From a virus, in the IMG/VR virus record IMGVR_UViG_3300005833_000023, positions 1 to 26,825 of that record: a stretch of 26,825 bases of DNA; one strand, given 5' to 3'. Below, piece after piece: positions 1-7,972 of this stretch. The notes under the pieces are model-generated. The model searched no databases. It had not been told where the DNA came from and was given only the letters and a program-made list of their open reading frames with translations. Position numbers and translations under genes: made by a program. How positions within the stretch are numbered: the first letter of the stretch is position 1; every line of letters starts with the position of its first letter.

Positions 1-45
1 GCCGCAAACGCAGTGCGCCGGAATTCACGCTTTCGGGGGTCTGAC

Positions 46-537
46 ATGGCGCGTTCTGGACGGCCCCCACTCCCGACCGGCATCAAGGCACTCCAGGGAA
101 CGCTGCGGCCGAGCCGGGAGCGGGAGCGGGCGCCGCTCGTGCTCCCCGCCGGCGTCCCGGAGTGCCCGGAGCACCTCGACGGGCACGCGCGCGACGCCTG
201 GACCCTCCTCGCCGGCCAGCTCGCCGAGGTCGGAGTGCTCTCCCGGATCGACGGCGCGGCGCTGGAGTGTCTCTGCACGCTCTGGGCGCGGGCGCGCGAG
301 GCGGACGAGCTCATCGAGACGGAGGGGATGATCATCCAGACGCCATTCGGTCCGAAGAAGCACCCGGCGCTGATCATCTCGGACAAGTCGTGGGCCCAGT
401 TCCGCCAGTATGCGATCGAGTTCGGGATCACACCGGTTGCCCGGATGCGGATGCGGGGCGCGGGGAAGGAGCCGACCGACACCGCGGCCGCGGACATCTT
501 CGGGATCAAGGGCGTCGTCGAGGGCGGGAAGAAGTGA
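46..537 (+). CDS. terS: Phage terminase small subunit, P27 family
   Basis: This is probably the small terminase subunit, which recognises phage DNA and hands it to the large subunit for packaging. The 163-residue product opens with a Pro/Lys-rich N-terminus followed by IKALQGTLRPSR, the pattern usual at the start of P27-family proteins. The body is helical and contains WTLLAGQLAEVGVLSRID and the conserved-looking PALIISDKSWAQFRQYAIEFG near residues 108-128. An in-frame GTG lies upstream at 13, but the ATG at 46 gives the normal family N-terminus and has a G-rich site (CGGGGG) just before it. It overlaps the large terminase start by 4 bp (GTGA), so the two are translationally coupled. Position directly before the large subunit supports the call. 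Only 45 bases lie to its left, so what precedes it is unknown. Confidence 0.9.
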   Translation: MARSGRPPLPTGIKALQGTLRPSRERERAPLVLPAGVPECPEHLDGHARDAWTLLAGQLAEVGVLSRIDGAALECLCTLWARAREADELIETEGMIIQTPFGPKKHPALIISDKSWAQFRQYAIEFGITPVARMRMRGAGKEPTDTAAADIFGIKGVVEGGKK

Positions 538-2186
538 AGGTCACGCTCCCAGTGAAGCGGGTCCCCGGCCGGTGGGAGCGGCTCGCCGAGGAGCGTGAGG
601 AGCGGGATCGAGAGACCGCGAAGGATCGCGGGTTCGTCTTCGACGCGGAGGAGGGCGAGCGCATCGTCGCCTTCTCGGCGAAGTACCTGAAGCACACGAA
701 GGGTGAATGGGCCGGGAAGCCATTCGAACTCGCGCCGTGGCAGGCGACCAACCTCCGCCGCATCTTCGGCTGGAAGCGCGAGGACGGGTCGCGCCGGTTC
801 CGCGGCGTGTGGTGGGAGGTCCCGAGGAAGAACGGCAAGACGCACGTGGCAGGACTCGCCGGGATCTACTGCTTCGTCGGGGACCGGGAGCATGGCGCGG
901 AGGTCTACTGGACCGCGACGAAGCGGGACCAAGCCCTCTACGGCCACGAACTCTGCGAGGCGATGGTCAAGGCGTCCCCGGACCTGAAACGGTTCGTGAA
1001 GGTTGGCCGCTGGACGATGTCGTGCGCGACGCTCAACAGCAAGATGGCGCCCCTCACGGCGGACCAGGACACCGCCGACGGCCTCTCCCCCTCCTGCGAT
1101 CTCCGGGACGAGGTCCACGAGTGGAAGGATCACCGGCTCGCCGCGAAGCTGGACACCGCCGCGGGCGCGCGCCGCCAGCCGCTCCGGTTCGAGATCACCA
1201 CCGCCGGCGTCTACGACAAGGACGGCGTCGGGTGGTCGCATCACGAGTACGCCACGCGGGTGCTCGAGGGCGTGACCGCGAACGACTCGCTCTACGCCTA
1301 CATCGCGAGCGCGGACGAGGGCGATGACCCGTTCGACCCGGCGACGTGGTGGAAGGCGAACCCGAACCTGGGCGTCTCGCCGAAACTCGACTACATCGCG
1401 CAGCTCGCCGAGGACGTGAAGACGGGGAAGCTCGCGATCAACGACTTCCTCCGGTTTCACCTCAACGTCTGGACGCGGCAGGCGAAGCGGTGGCTCGACA
1501 TCCTCGCGTGGAACGAGTGCGATTCTTCGCCGGTTGTCCCCGATCCCGGCGCGCCTTGCTGGGGTGGTCTCGATCTCTCCACGTCCTCACGGGAAGGCAT
1601 CACGGCCTGGGTGCTCGTGTGGCCGCGGGATGATGGCGGGATCGACGTGCTGCCACGGTTCTGGATTCCCGAGGAGCGGCTCAAGGGACTCGTTCGCCAG
1701 GGCCAGGTTCAGTTCGCGGAATGGGTGCGGATCGGGGCACTGCGGGTCATCCCCGGCGCAATCATCGAATTCGGCTACATCCAGAAACAGATCTTGGAGG
1801 ATGCCGAAACCTACAACCTCCGAGAACTCTGCTACGACGGATGGGAAGCCTCCAAGCTCGTTCAGGATCTGGATTCCGCCGGCATGAACAGGGTGGTGAA
1901 AATCCCTCAGACGATCCAGCATCTGTCCGAACCGTCCAAGGCGCTGGAGGCGCTGATCCTTGGGCGGAAGGTTCATCACGGCGGCCACCCCGTCCTGACC
2001 GCGCATGTGGACGCGGCGGAATGCCGAATGGATGCGAACGGCAACATCGCTCCGAACAAGACGGCGCAGCGCTCATACATCGACGGCGTCGTGGCGATGA
2101 TCACGGCGCTGGCGCGGGCCCAGATCGGGGAGCAATCCGATCGTTCCTACCTCGACGGCGACGGAGCGGAGGTCCTCCTCGCATGA
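534..2186 (+). CDS. terL: Phage terminase large subunit (ATPase/nuclease)
   Basis: The packaging motor: an N-terminal ATPase drives DNA into the prohead and a C-terminal RNase H-like nuclease cuts the concatemer. The product is 550 residues, normal for the Terminase_1 (COG4626) type. An adenine-motif-like segment PFELAPWQ is near residues 63-70. The Walker A is the deviant form VPRKNGKT (about residues 96-103). The Walker B region is CDLRDEVHEW (188-197), with the catalytic Asp-Glu pair. The nuclease domain begins around GGLDLSTSSREGITAW, with Asp347 a likely metal ligand. The GTG start at 534 overlaps the small subunit stop and agrees with the coupling used throughout the window. The open frame extends further upstream, but that part is antisense-like Arg-rich sequence overlapping terS. 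The family is clear; the headful versus cos mechanism cannot be told. Confidence 0.96.
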   Translation: MKVTLPVKRVPGRWERLAEEREERDRETAKDRGFVFDAEEGERIVAFSAKYLKHTKGEWAGKPFELAPWQATNLRRIFGWKREDGSRRFRGVWWEVPRKNGKTHVAGLAGIYCFVGDREHGAEVYWTATKRDQALYGHELCEAMVKASPDLKRFVKVGRWTMSCATLNSKMAPLTADQDTADGLSPSCDLRDEVHEWKDHRLAAKLDTAAGARRQPLRFEITTAGVYDKDGVGWSHHEYATRVLEGVTANDSLYAYIASADEGDDPFDPATWWKANPNLGVSPKLDYIAQLAEDVKTGKLAINDFLRFHLNVWTRQAKRWLDILAWNECDSSPVVPDPGAPCWGGLDLSTSSREGITAWVLVWPRDDGGIDVLPRFWIPEERLKGLVRQGQVQFAEWVRIGALRVIPGAIIEFGYIQKQILEDAETYNLRELCYDGWEASKLVQDLDSAGMNRVVKIPQTIQHLSEPSKALEALILGRKVHHGGHPVLTAHVDAAECRMDANGNIAPNKTAQRSYIDGVVAMITALARAQIGEQSDRSYLDGDGAEVLLA

Positions 2187-2332
2187 GCTACGCGCGCGAC
2201 GCGCTGGCAGTGACCGGTTCCGGTTGCCTGGTGTTCGGGGTGTGGTCCATCTACCGGCCAGCGGGATGGATCGCGGCTGGCATCCTGCTCCTGGCCCTCT
2301 CCTTGGCCGGCTACGTGAGGGGGGCCAGGTGA
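2183..2332 (+). CDS. Small hydrophobic protein between TerL and portal
   Basis: A 49-residue product starting MSYARDALAV with two hydrophobic stretches, about residues 10-24 and 26-45 (WIAAGILLLALSLAGYV), so probably a small membrane protein. It starts at an ATG overlapping the TerL stop (ATGA) and stops in a GTGA overlap with the portal start. It is therefore a true member of the coupled chain rather than spacer. I do not recognise a family. Small hydrophobic ORFs occur at this spot in other HK97-type phages, but no function is established. Given its place in the head operon it could anchor assembly to the membrane, which is speculation. Confidence 0.6.
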   Translation: MSYARDALAVTGSGCLVFGVWSIYRPAGWIAAGILLLALSLAGYVRGAR

Positions 2333-3618
2333 GCGGTCTACTCGACAGGTTCCTCGCACCCACCGAGCGCAAGGTCATCACCGATGACTCGATCATGGCG
2401 CTGTTGGGCGGCACCGGAACGTCGAAGGCCGGCGTCGTCGTGGATGCGTTCACCGCGCTCCGTGTGTCCACCACGTTCGCATGCGTTCGCGCGGTGGCGG
2501 AGGACGTGGCGCAGCTACCGCTGAAGCTGCTCCGCGAGGAGAAGAGTGGTCGCAAGACTCCCGCCTACGATCACAGGTTGTACGACATCGTGTCCGTGAG
2601 GCCGAACGCCTACCAGACCTCGCACGGGTTCCGGGAGATGCTCAGCATGCACGCGAGCCTGTTGCGCGGCGGGTACGCTTGGATCAACAGGGTTACGCGT
2701 GGGGTGGAGGAGCTACTTCCCTTGGCGCCTGGTGTCGTGACTGCCCGGCAGGGCCGAGACTGGACCGTCTACTACTCGGTGTCACTCCCGAACGGAAAGT
2801 CTGTCGAGGTCGCCCCTGATGACATCCTCCGCATCGAGGGTCCGAGCTGGTACGGATACGGCGCGCTCCAGCTACTCGATCAGGCCCGCGAGGCGATGGG
2901 TCTCTCCATCGCGACCGAGGAGGCGCAGGCCAAGTTGCACGCCAACGGGGTGCAGCCTAGCGGCCTGCTCTCACGAGACGGCGAGATGAAGAAGGAGCAG
3001 AAGGAGCGCGTCCGGGACCTAATCGCCCAGGCGCACGCCGGAGCGGAGAACCGTGGGAAGCTGCTCATCCTCGACCAGGGGTTCAAGTTCCAACAGTTCA
3101 CAATGAGTGGCGTGGATGCTCAGACGCTCGAGAGCCGACGGTACCAGGTGGAGGAGATCGCCCGCATGTTCGGGGTGCCGCCGCTACGAATCGGCTACTC
3201 CGACAAGGCGAGCACCTACGCGAGCGCGGAACAGTTCGCGCTCCAGTACGTCCGCCACACGATCGGACCGTGGGTGAATCGCTGGGAGCAGGCCCTCTCC
3301 TTAGCGTTGCTCACGGAGCCGGAGCGTAGAGCCGGCTACTTCTTCCACTTCGTTCTCGATGGCCTCCTCCGGGGCGACTGGTCTGCGCGGTCCGTGTACT
3401 TCAAGGCCGCACTCGGCACCGCGTCCTCTCCCGGATGGATGTCTCCGAACGATGTGCGCCGTCTGGAGGACCTCGATCCTTCCGATCAAGAAGGCGCGGA
3501 CGACATCATCACGCCGGAGGACATGGCCGGTAAGGAACCGCCAGTCGCCCCGCCAACCGAACCACCGAGCGATCCGAATTCTGAACCTTCCAACCCGGCC
3601 GATCCGGGAGAGGACTAG
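2329..3618 (+). CDS. Portal protein, HK97 type
   Basis: Forms the dodecameric ring at the packaging vertex through which DNA enters and leaves, and to which the connector attaches. The product is 429 residues, typical of the Phage_portal family (HK97 gp3-like). Supporting segments are ALRVSTTFACVRAVAEDVAQ near residues 43-62 (the conserved N-terminal helix with the pattern V..CV..iA..va.lP). The LILDQGFKFQQFTMSGVDAQ stretch around 245-265 and EIARMFGVPPLRIG around 278-291 match the core of the family. The last 30 residues are Pro/Glu/Ser-rich and probably disordered. The start chosen is the GTG at 2329 in a 4-bp overlap with the preceding gene; an in-frame start at 2224 would run through that gene. 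The S78 protease and capsid gene follow, as in HK97-like phages. Confidence 0.95.
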   Translation: MSGLLDRFLAPTERKVITDDSIMALLGGTGTSKAGVVVDAFTALRVSTTFACVRAVAEDVAQLPLKLLREEKSGRKTPAYDHRLYDIVSVRPNAYQTSHGFREMLSMHASLLRGGYAWINRVTRGVEELLPLAPGVVTARQGRDWTVYYSVSLPNGKSVEVAPDDILRIEGPSWYGYGALQLLDQAREAMGLSIATEEAQAKLHANGVQPSGLLSRDGEMKKEQKERVRDLIAQAHAGAENRGKLLILDQGFKFQQFTMSGVDAQTLESRRYQVEEIARMFGVPPLRIGYSDKASTYASAEQFALQYVRHTIGPWVNRWEQALSLALLTEPERRAGYFFHFVLDGLLRGDWSARSVYFKAALGTASSPGWMSPNDVRRLEDLDPSDQEGADDIITPEDMAGKEPPVAPPTEPPSDPNSEPSNPADPGED

Positions 3619-3627
3619 GAGCACGGC

Positions 3628-4290
3628 ATGGAAACCACGCGCCTCTACCGGCCGTTCGAGATTCGGGCCCTCTCCGACGCAGGAAGCATCGCAGGGTACG
3701 GGTCGGTGTTCGGGGTGCAAGACCACTACGACGACGTCGTGGCTCGTGGCGCGTTCTCAGTATCCCTGACGAAGCGGATGCCGCTCATGCTCTGGCAGCA
3801 CGACACCGACCAGCCGATCGGCGTGTGGACGACCGCGAAGGAAGACGAGAAGGGGCTGTACCTCGAAGGCCAGATGGTGATGGAGACCCAGAAGGCCCGC
3901 GAGGCGCATGCCCTCATCAAGGCGAAGGCGCTCGACGGTCTCTCGATCGGATTCCGCACGGTGCGCTACGAGTACGACGAGAAGACCGACATCCGCACCC
4001 TCCTCGAGGTGGAACTCTGGGAGGTGTCTCCGGTCTCCTTCCCCGCGAACGAGGCTGCCCGAATCGAGGCAGTCAAGTCGCGTACCACCATCCCAGACCT
4101 TCGGACGCTCGAATCCGCCCTGCGAGACGCTGGGCTGACGAGGACCGAGGCGAAGGCCGTCCTCGCGGACGGCTTCGCGGCGCTGCGAGACGCTGCGCCA
4201 CCCGCCCCGCGCGACGTCGGGCGCACCGGAAACGAGCTGCAGGACCTTCTGACCATGGCGCGAGCCGCAGTGGTTCGCGCGCGAGGATAG
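3628..4290 (+). CDS. Prohead maturation protease, HK97 type (S78)
   Basis: A serine protease that removes the capsid scaffold domain during prohead maturation. The product is 220 residues. The family pattern is complete. After a beta-rich start (SIAGYGSVFG) comes LWQH with His58 as the expected catalytic histidine. GLSIGF then supplies Ser106 as the likely nucleophile. ELWEVSPVSFPAN (residues 129-141) is the typical strand after it, with Glu132 the probable third member of the triad. The C-terminal 60 residues are charged and may be an assembly tail. The gene lies 9 bases after the portal and directly before the capsid gene, whose N-terminal coiled coil is the expected substrate. Confidence 0.95.
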   Translation: METTRLYRPFEIRALSDAGSIAGYGSVFGVQDHYDDVVARGAFSVSLTKRMPLMLWQHDTDQPIGVWTTAKEDEKGLYLEGQMVMETQKAREAHALIKAKALDGLSIGFRTVRYEYDEKTDIRTLLEVELWEVSPVSFPANEAARIEAVKSRTTIPDLRTLESALRDAGLTRTEAKAVLADGFAALRDAAPPAPRDVGRTGNELQDLLTMARAAVVRARG

Positions 4291-4292
4291 AC

Positions 4293-5618
4293 ATGCCCGA
4301 CGTGACGCTGCAGGACATCAAGAAGACCATCGAGGAGATCGGTCACGCGACCGAGGAGCTCCGGAGGACGCACGAGGCGAAGATCAAGGCCCTGGAGTCG
4401 CGGGGCACCGCGGATCCGCTGTTCGACGAGAAGCTCGAGAGGATCAACGACGCCCTCTCCGACATGGAGAAGGTCCAGCGGAAGGCCGCCGAGGAGGCCC
4501 GGAACGCGGCGAAGCGCGCCGAGGCCGTCGTCGAGCAGCAGAAGGCCGAGGCGGACAACTGGATCGCGAAGGCCGAGGCCAAGCTGAATCGGAGCCTGCT
4601 CGGTCTGGGCGGCGGCGCCCTCGAGGCGGACAGCAAGGCGGCCGAGACGAAGCGCGTCTTCGATGACATGCTCCGCAAGGGCGTCGAGAACATGAAGCCG
4701 GACGAGGTCAAGGTCCTCTACGCGACCAACGACACGACCGGCGGCTATCTCGCTCCGCCCCAGTTCCTCGCCGAGGTCATCAAGGCGGAGGTGCTGTACT
4801 CCCCAATGCGGAGCCTGGTGACGGTCAGGCAGACCGGCTCGTCGGAGCTCCAGCAGCCGAAGCGGACGCAGACCGCGGCGGCCACCTGGGTCGGCGACAC
4901 CTCGACCCGGGCCGAGACCCAGAACGTGGCATGGGGCCTCGTCAAGATCCCGGTCCACGAGATGTACGCGGAGGCCCGCGTCACCTGGGCGAACCTCGAG
5001 GACGCGCAGTTCTCCCTCGACTCGCTCCTGCAGGAGGAGTTCGGCGAGCAGTTCGGCGTCTCGGAGGGCGCTGCCATCGTCTCCGGAAACGGCGTCGGCA
5101 AGCCGCTCGGGTTCCTGGATGCGAACGCAGCCGGCCCGTCCACTCCGATCGCCTACACGTTCTCGGGCCAGGCGGCGACCATCGCCTCCGCAACGGCCGG
5201 GAACGCGGGCCAGGGCAACGGTCTCGTGAACCTGTTTCACGCCGTCAAGACCGCCTACGCGCAGCGCGGGTCCTGGGTCCTGAACCGTGCCTCGCTCGGC
5301 AAGGTGAGGCTCATCCAGGACACCACCGGCCAGTACCTCTGGCAGCCCGGCCTCGCTTCCAACGCCGGCCCGACCCTGCTCGGAGCCCCATACACCGAGG
5401 TGCCGGACATGCCGGACGAGGCTTCGAACGCCTTCCCGATCGCCTTCGGCGACTGGCGCAGGGCCATCACCCTGGTGGACAGGCTCGAGGTCGCCGTGTC
5501 CCGCGATCCGTACTCGCTCACGTCGAGCGGACAGGTGAAGTTCACCGCGCGGCGCCGCCTCGGTGCCCAGGTCGTCCTGGGCGAGGCGATCCGCCTCTAC
5601 AAGTGCGCCACCAGCTAG
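4293..5618 (+). CDS. Major capsid protein, HK97 fold, with N-terminal delta domain
   Basis: The shell subunit, 441 residues. Residues 5-100 form a long charged Ala/Glu/Lys-rich coiled coil, the delta (internal scaffold) domain of HK97-type capsids. The HK97 fold proper follows from about residue 145 (ATNDTTGGYLAPPQF). TWVGDTSTRAET (198-209) and ARVTWANLEDAQF around 228-240 match the E-loop and spine helix regions of Phage_capsid proteins, and SEGAAIVSGNGVGKPLGFL is a hallmark segment (about 257-275). Cleavage by the upstream S78 protease probably falls between residues 100 and 145, but no exact site can be read. The frame is open far upstream; the ATG at 4293, two bases after the protease stop, gives the conventional N-terminus. 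Confidence 0.96.
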   Translation: MPDVTLQDIKKTIEEIGHATEELRRTHEAKIKALESRGTADPLFDEKLERINDALSDMEKVQRKAAEEARNAAKRAEAVVEQQKAEADNWIAKAEAKLNRSLLGLGGGALEADSKAAETKRVFDDMLRKGVENMKPDEVKVLYATNDTTGGYLAPPQFLAEVIKAEVLYSPMRSLVTVRQTGSSELQQPKRTQTAAATWVGDTSTRAETQNVAWGLVKIPVHEMYAEARVTWANLEDAQFSLDSLLQEEFGEQFGVSEGAAIVSGNGVGKPLGFLDANAAGPSTPIAYTFSGQAATIASATAGNAGQGNGLVNLFHAVKTAYAQRGSWVLNRASLGKVRLIQDTTGQYLWQPGLASNAGPTLLGAPYTEVPDMPDEASNAFPIAFGDWRRAITLVDRLEVAVSRDPYSLTSSGQVKFTARRRLGAQVVLGEAIRLYKCATS

Positions 5619-5637
5619 TGGCTCAGGAGACCAGACC

Positions 5638-6042
5638 ATGAACTCGACCGACATCGCAAACAACATCCAGGTCAAGAAGGCCTGGGCGGGCGCGACCATC
5701 AACACGAACACGGACACCACCTCGACCACCGTCATCGACACCCAGGGATTCGAGGGCCTCATGTTCGCGGTGGTGACCGCGACCATCACCGACGGCACCT
5801 ACGTCCTCAAGATCATCGAGTGCGACAACGCCGACGGGACGACAGGGGCCACCGAGGTGGGGGCGTACATCAAGCAGGAGTCGGTGGTCGCCACCGACGA
5901 CAACGCCACCCGCAAGGTGGGCGCGAAGCTCACCAAGCGATACTGCACGCTGCGCCTCACGTCCACCGGAACGACGACCGGCGGCGTGTTCTCGACGGCC
6001 GTCGCCATCCTCGGCGGCGCCCGCAACAACCCCGTCGCCTAG
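5638..6042 (+). CDS. Putative capsid decoration or minor structural protein
   Basis: A 134-residue, Thr/Ala/Gly-rich, probably all-beta product with a central GFEGLMFAVVTATITDGTYV segment (residues 37-56), in which strand-like stretches alternate with polar turns. It has an AGGAG site (CTCAGGAGACCAGACC) before the ATG and follows the major capsid gene by 19 bases. Beta-rich small proteins in this position often decorate or stabilise the head in HK97-like phages, but I do not recognise a named family, so decoration is an inference from position and composition. An inverted repeat capable of forming a hairpin follows it (6061-6094), which may set the level of downstream expression. Confidence 0.55.
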   Translation: MNSTDIANNIQVKKAWAGATINTNTDTTSTTVIDTQGFEGLMFAVVTATITDGTYVLKIIECDNADGTTGATEVGAYIKQESVVATDDNATRKVGAKLTKRYCTLRLTSTGTTTGGVFSTAVAILGGARNNPVA

Positions 6043-6060
6043 GCGGCGGGCATACGGAGA

Positions 6061-6094
6061 GGTCGAGCCGGGTCCTTCCCCGCTCGGCTCGACC
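6061..6094 (+). terminator. Perfect 10-bp inverted repeat, possible attenuating hairpin
   Basis: GGTCGAGCCG at 6061-6070 pairs exactly with CGGCTCGACC at 6085-6094 across a 14-base loop. It lies in the largest clear intergenic gap of the head region (6043-6114). No T-run follows (the next bases are CCCTCC), so it is not a standard intrinsic terminator. It could be a partial or Rho-assisted terminator, or an mRNA-stabilising structure that keeps the capsid message abundant. Confidence 0.4.
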
Positions 6095-6114
6095 CCCTCC
6101 AATCGAGGTGAAGC

Positions 6115-6342
6115 ATGCGGCTCAAGATGAAGACCAAGCAGAACGGTTCCGAGGATGGCGTCAGGGTCCAGGTGTTCGAGGCCGGACGCGTCTACGACAT
6201 CCATCCGTCGCTGGCGGTGGTGTTCCTCCGCGAGGGGTGGGCCGAGGAGGAAAAGCCTCCTCCGGTCGAGAAGGCACTCGAGGAGGCCCCTGCGAACAAG
6301 GCGATGCCGACGGCGCCCGAGAACAAGGGGCGGCGCAGGTAG
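6115..6342 (+). CDS. Small charged protein between capsid and connector genes
   Basis: A 75-residue product with a beta-like centre (VRVQVFEAGRVYDIHPSLAV, residues 16-35) followed by a Glu/Pro/Lys-rich tail that ends in Arg. Residues 1-45 resemble the small proteins with a G..Y.i...lA..fi..GwAe pattern often found between capsid and connector genes of siphoviruses. The likely fold is a short beta-hairpin plus helix. A good ribosome site (GAGGTGA) stands 5 bases before the ATG. The function is unknown. In related phages such proteins are sometimes proposed as head accessory factors, which I cannot confirm here. Confidence 0.55.
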   Translation: MRLKMKTKQNGSEDGVRVQVFEAGRVYDIHPSLAVVFLREGWAEEEKPPPVEKALEEAPANKAMPTAPENKGRRR

Positions 6343-6345
6343 ACC

Positions 6346-6897
6346 ATGGCGACGGGCGACCTCACCACGCTTGACCAGGTGAAAGAGTATCTCCGACTTC
6401 CGGAGTCGGACCACGACGTGCTGCTTGCGCGGCTCATCACGGCCGCCAGCGAGTGGTTCCGGTCGCAGACGGACCGTAAGATTCTCGCCTCCGCCTGCAC
6501 CGAGACGTGGTCTGGCGACGGCGGAACGGTCCGGTACCTGCCCGAGTACCCCGTCACGGCGATCGCTTCGCTCACGGTCGATGGATCGGCCATCGCGGCG
6601 AGGACGACCGGCAACGGGTACGTGCTCGACCAGGACACGGGGCGGGTCTCGCTCGTCGGGTACACGTTCACCAAGGGGAGCCTGAACTGCACGGCGACCT
6701 ACACGGGAGGATTCGCGGTGGCGCCCCCCGATGTGGTGCAGGCGGTACTCGAGATGGTCGCACTGCGGTTCAAGGATCGGGACCACATCGGCCAGAGTTC
6801 TGCCGTGCTGAACGGAGAGTCTCACGTCTTCCTCGGGGGCGGTAACCTTCCCCACATCCAGAGCGTCGTCGATTCGTACCGGAGACTCGATCAGTGA
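6346..6897 (+). CDS. Head-tail connector protein, gp6-like
   Basis: An adaptor that docks under the portal to extend the DNA channel. The 183-residue product begins TLDQVKEYLRLPESDHDVLL with a pair of helices, then LITAASEWFRSQTDRKI, the pattern of the Phage_connect_1 / HK97 gp6 family. The C-terminal half contains TYTGGFAVAPPDVVQAVLEMVALRF (about 124-148), the helix-rich end seen in longer members of the group. It ends in a GTGA overlap with the next neck gene. Order relative to capsid and tail genes is as expected. Confidence 0.8.
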   Translation: MATGDLTTLDQVKEYLRLPESDHDVLLARLITAASEWFRSQTDRKILASACTETWSGDGGTVRYLPEYPVTAIASLTVDGSAIAARTTGNGYVLDQDTGRVSLVGYTFTKGSLNCTATYTGGFAVAPPDVVQAVLEMVALRFKDRDHIGQSSAVLNGESHVFLGGGNLPHIQSVVDSYRRLDQ

Positions 6898-7451
6898 GCA
6901 TCGGCTCGTACATCGAGGAGAGCGGCCCGGTCTCGGTCGGCGGCGTCCGCATGACCGTCCGGGTCGGGGACGCGGTCCAGCAGATGCAGCGGATCGGGTC
7001 CCGGCTCCGCGCCGAGATCCGCAACACGATGGAGTACCTCGGGCGGACGACCCGGACCGAGATGGCGGCGCGCGCCCCGCACCGGGGCGGGGGCCTCGAC
7101 CTCCCGCGGCACATCGCGATCGGCATGAAGGAGAACGACAAGGGGATCCGGGTCTGGGTCCGGCCACTCGGGTCGGAGCGGGTGAAGCTCGCGGCCTACG
7201 TGCTCGAGGGCGGCATGTCCGGCCCCGTCGAGGAGTACTGGCGGCGCCCCGCTGGCAGCCGGGCCAGGAACCAGGCGGTGAGGGGCACCCGCGCGCGGTT
7301 CGCGCGGAAGGGCGGGAAGCTCATCCGGGTCGGTGCCTACAGCCGCACCCAGGCCGCGCAGCCGTTCGTGCGCCCGGTCTACGAGACCATGCGCGTCATG
7401 GCCGAGGAGGCCCTCCGGAACGCGGCCGAACGCGCAGCGAGGGGGACGTAG
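6894..7451 (+). CDS. Neck/tail completion protein, HK97 gp10-like
   Basis: A 185-residue basic protein that probably joins head and tail or completes the head after packaging. MTVRVGDAVQQMQRIGSRLR and the following helix (AEIRNTMEYLGRTTRTEMAARAPHRGG, with the conserved a..aP...G.L) fit the HK97-gp10_like family. The C-terminus carries AQPFVRPVYETMR (about 159-171), matching the family's P.PF..PA.e. motif. The middle section from about 105 to 150 is Arg-rich and longer than usual. The start is a GTG overlapping the connector stop. Confidence 0.75.
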   Translation: MSIGSYIEESGPVSVGGVRMTVRVGDAVQQMQRIGSRLRAEIRNTMEYLGRTTRTEMAARAPHRGGGLDLPRHIAIGMKENDKGIRVWVRPLGSERVKLAAYVLEGGMSGPVEEYWRRPAGSRARNQAVRGTRARFARKGGKLIRVGAYSRTQAAQPFVRPVYETMRVMAEEALRNAAERAARGT

Positions 7452-7452
7452 C

Positions 7453-7899
7453 ATGGCGTTCCCGCGCGAAGCCATCATCGTCGCCCTGCACAAGAGGCTG
7501 GAAGCGAAGCTCGTTCCTAGCAAGGTGGCGAGAGTCACCCGGACCCTGCTCGACGTCACCCGTCTCCACACTCAGCCGGCGATCGTCGTCGTTCCGGAGA
7601 ATCAGGGCGCCGAGGCCGAGCGGCCTGGACTTCCGCCGATCTGGCGGCTCCGCATCACCCTCGTTCTGTACGTCCGGGCGGAGAAGTCGGAGGGTTCGGG
7701 CGGCCCGGACACGCCGTTGAATCTGTGCATCCAGGCGATCGAATCAGCACTTGCCCCTGATACCGGGATGCATGTCCTCGACCTCGGGGGTCTCTGCGAG
7801 CGGTGCGAGATCGTCGGCGATGTCGAAATCGCATGCGGGCAAGACCAGTACGTGGCCGAGATCCCGATCGTCGTCCTCGGCACATCGGAGGGCGCATGA
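7453..7899 (+). CDS. Tail terminator-like protein
   Basis: A 148-residue alpha/beta protein in the slot where siphoviruses encode the tail terminator, a hexameric ring that caps the tube and meets the head. It begins with a helix (EAIIVALHKRLEAKL), then short strands such as IVVVPENQGA and WRLRITLVLYVRAE, and ends with a strand (YVAEIPIVVLGT). That order fits the gpU/HK97 gp10-neighbour fold. Sequence identity to a named family is not obvious, so the call rests on position and secondary-structure pattern. It overlaps the following tiny ORF by 4 bp (ATGA). Confidence 0.6.
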   Translation: MAFPREAIIVALHKRLEAKLVPSKVARVTRTLLDVTRLHTQPAIVVVPENQGAEAERPGLPPIWRLRITLVLYVRAEKSEGSGGPDTPLNLCIQAIESALAPDTGMHVLDLGGLCERCEIVGDVEIACGQDQYVAEIPIVVLGTSEGA

Positions 7900-7970
7900 C
7901 CAGCGGTAACACCACCACGACGGCGCCGGCCTGGGTCGGGTCGATCGTCTACGTCGCAAAGGAGAAGTGA
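7896..7970 (+). CDS. Tiny coupled ORF before the tail tube gene
   Basis: A possible 24-residue peptide, MTSGNTTTTAPAWVGSIVYV and four more residues. It starts in an ATGA overlap with the terminator gene and stops two bases before the best tail-tube start. Its last codons carry the AAGGAG site used by the tube gene. It may be a real peptide, or only a translated leader that carries ribosomes to the highly expressed tube gene. No family is recognisable. Confidence 0.35.
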   Translation: MTSGNTTTTAPAWVGSIVYVAKEK

Positions 7971-7972
7971 AG

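Noticed and set aside
3966-5798. Long open frame (610 codons) on the - strand across the capsid gene
   Set aside because: It is the codon-position shadow of a GC-rich coding strand, Arg/Leu/Gly-rich, with no ribosome site, and it is opposite an unmistakable HK97 capsid gene.
5623-7167. Long open frame (514 codons) on the - strand across decoration and connector genes
   Set aside because: Same shadow effect; composition is Arg/Gly/Pro and it spans several real + strand genes.
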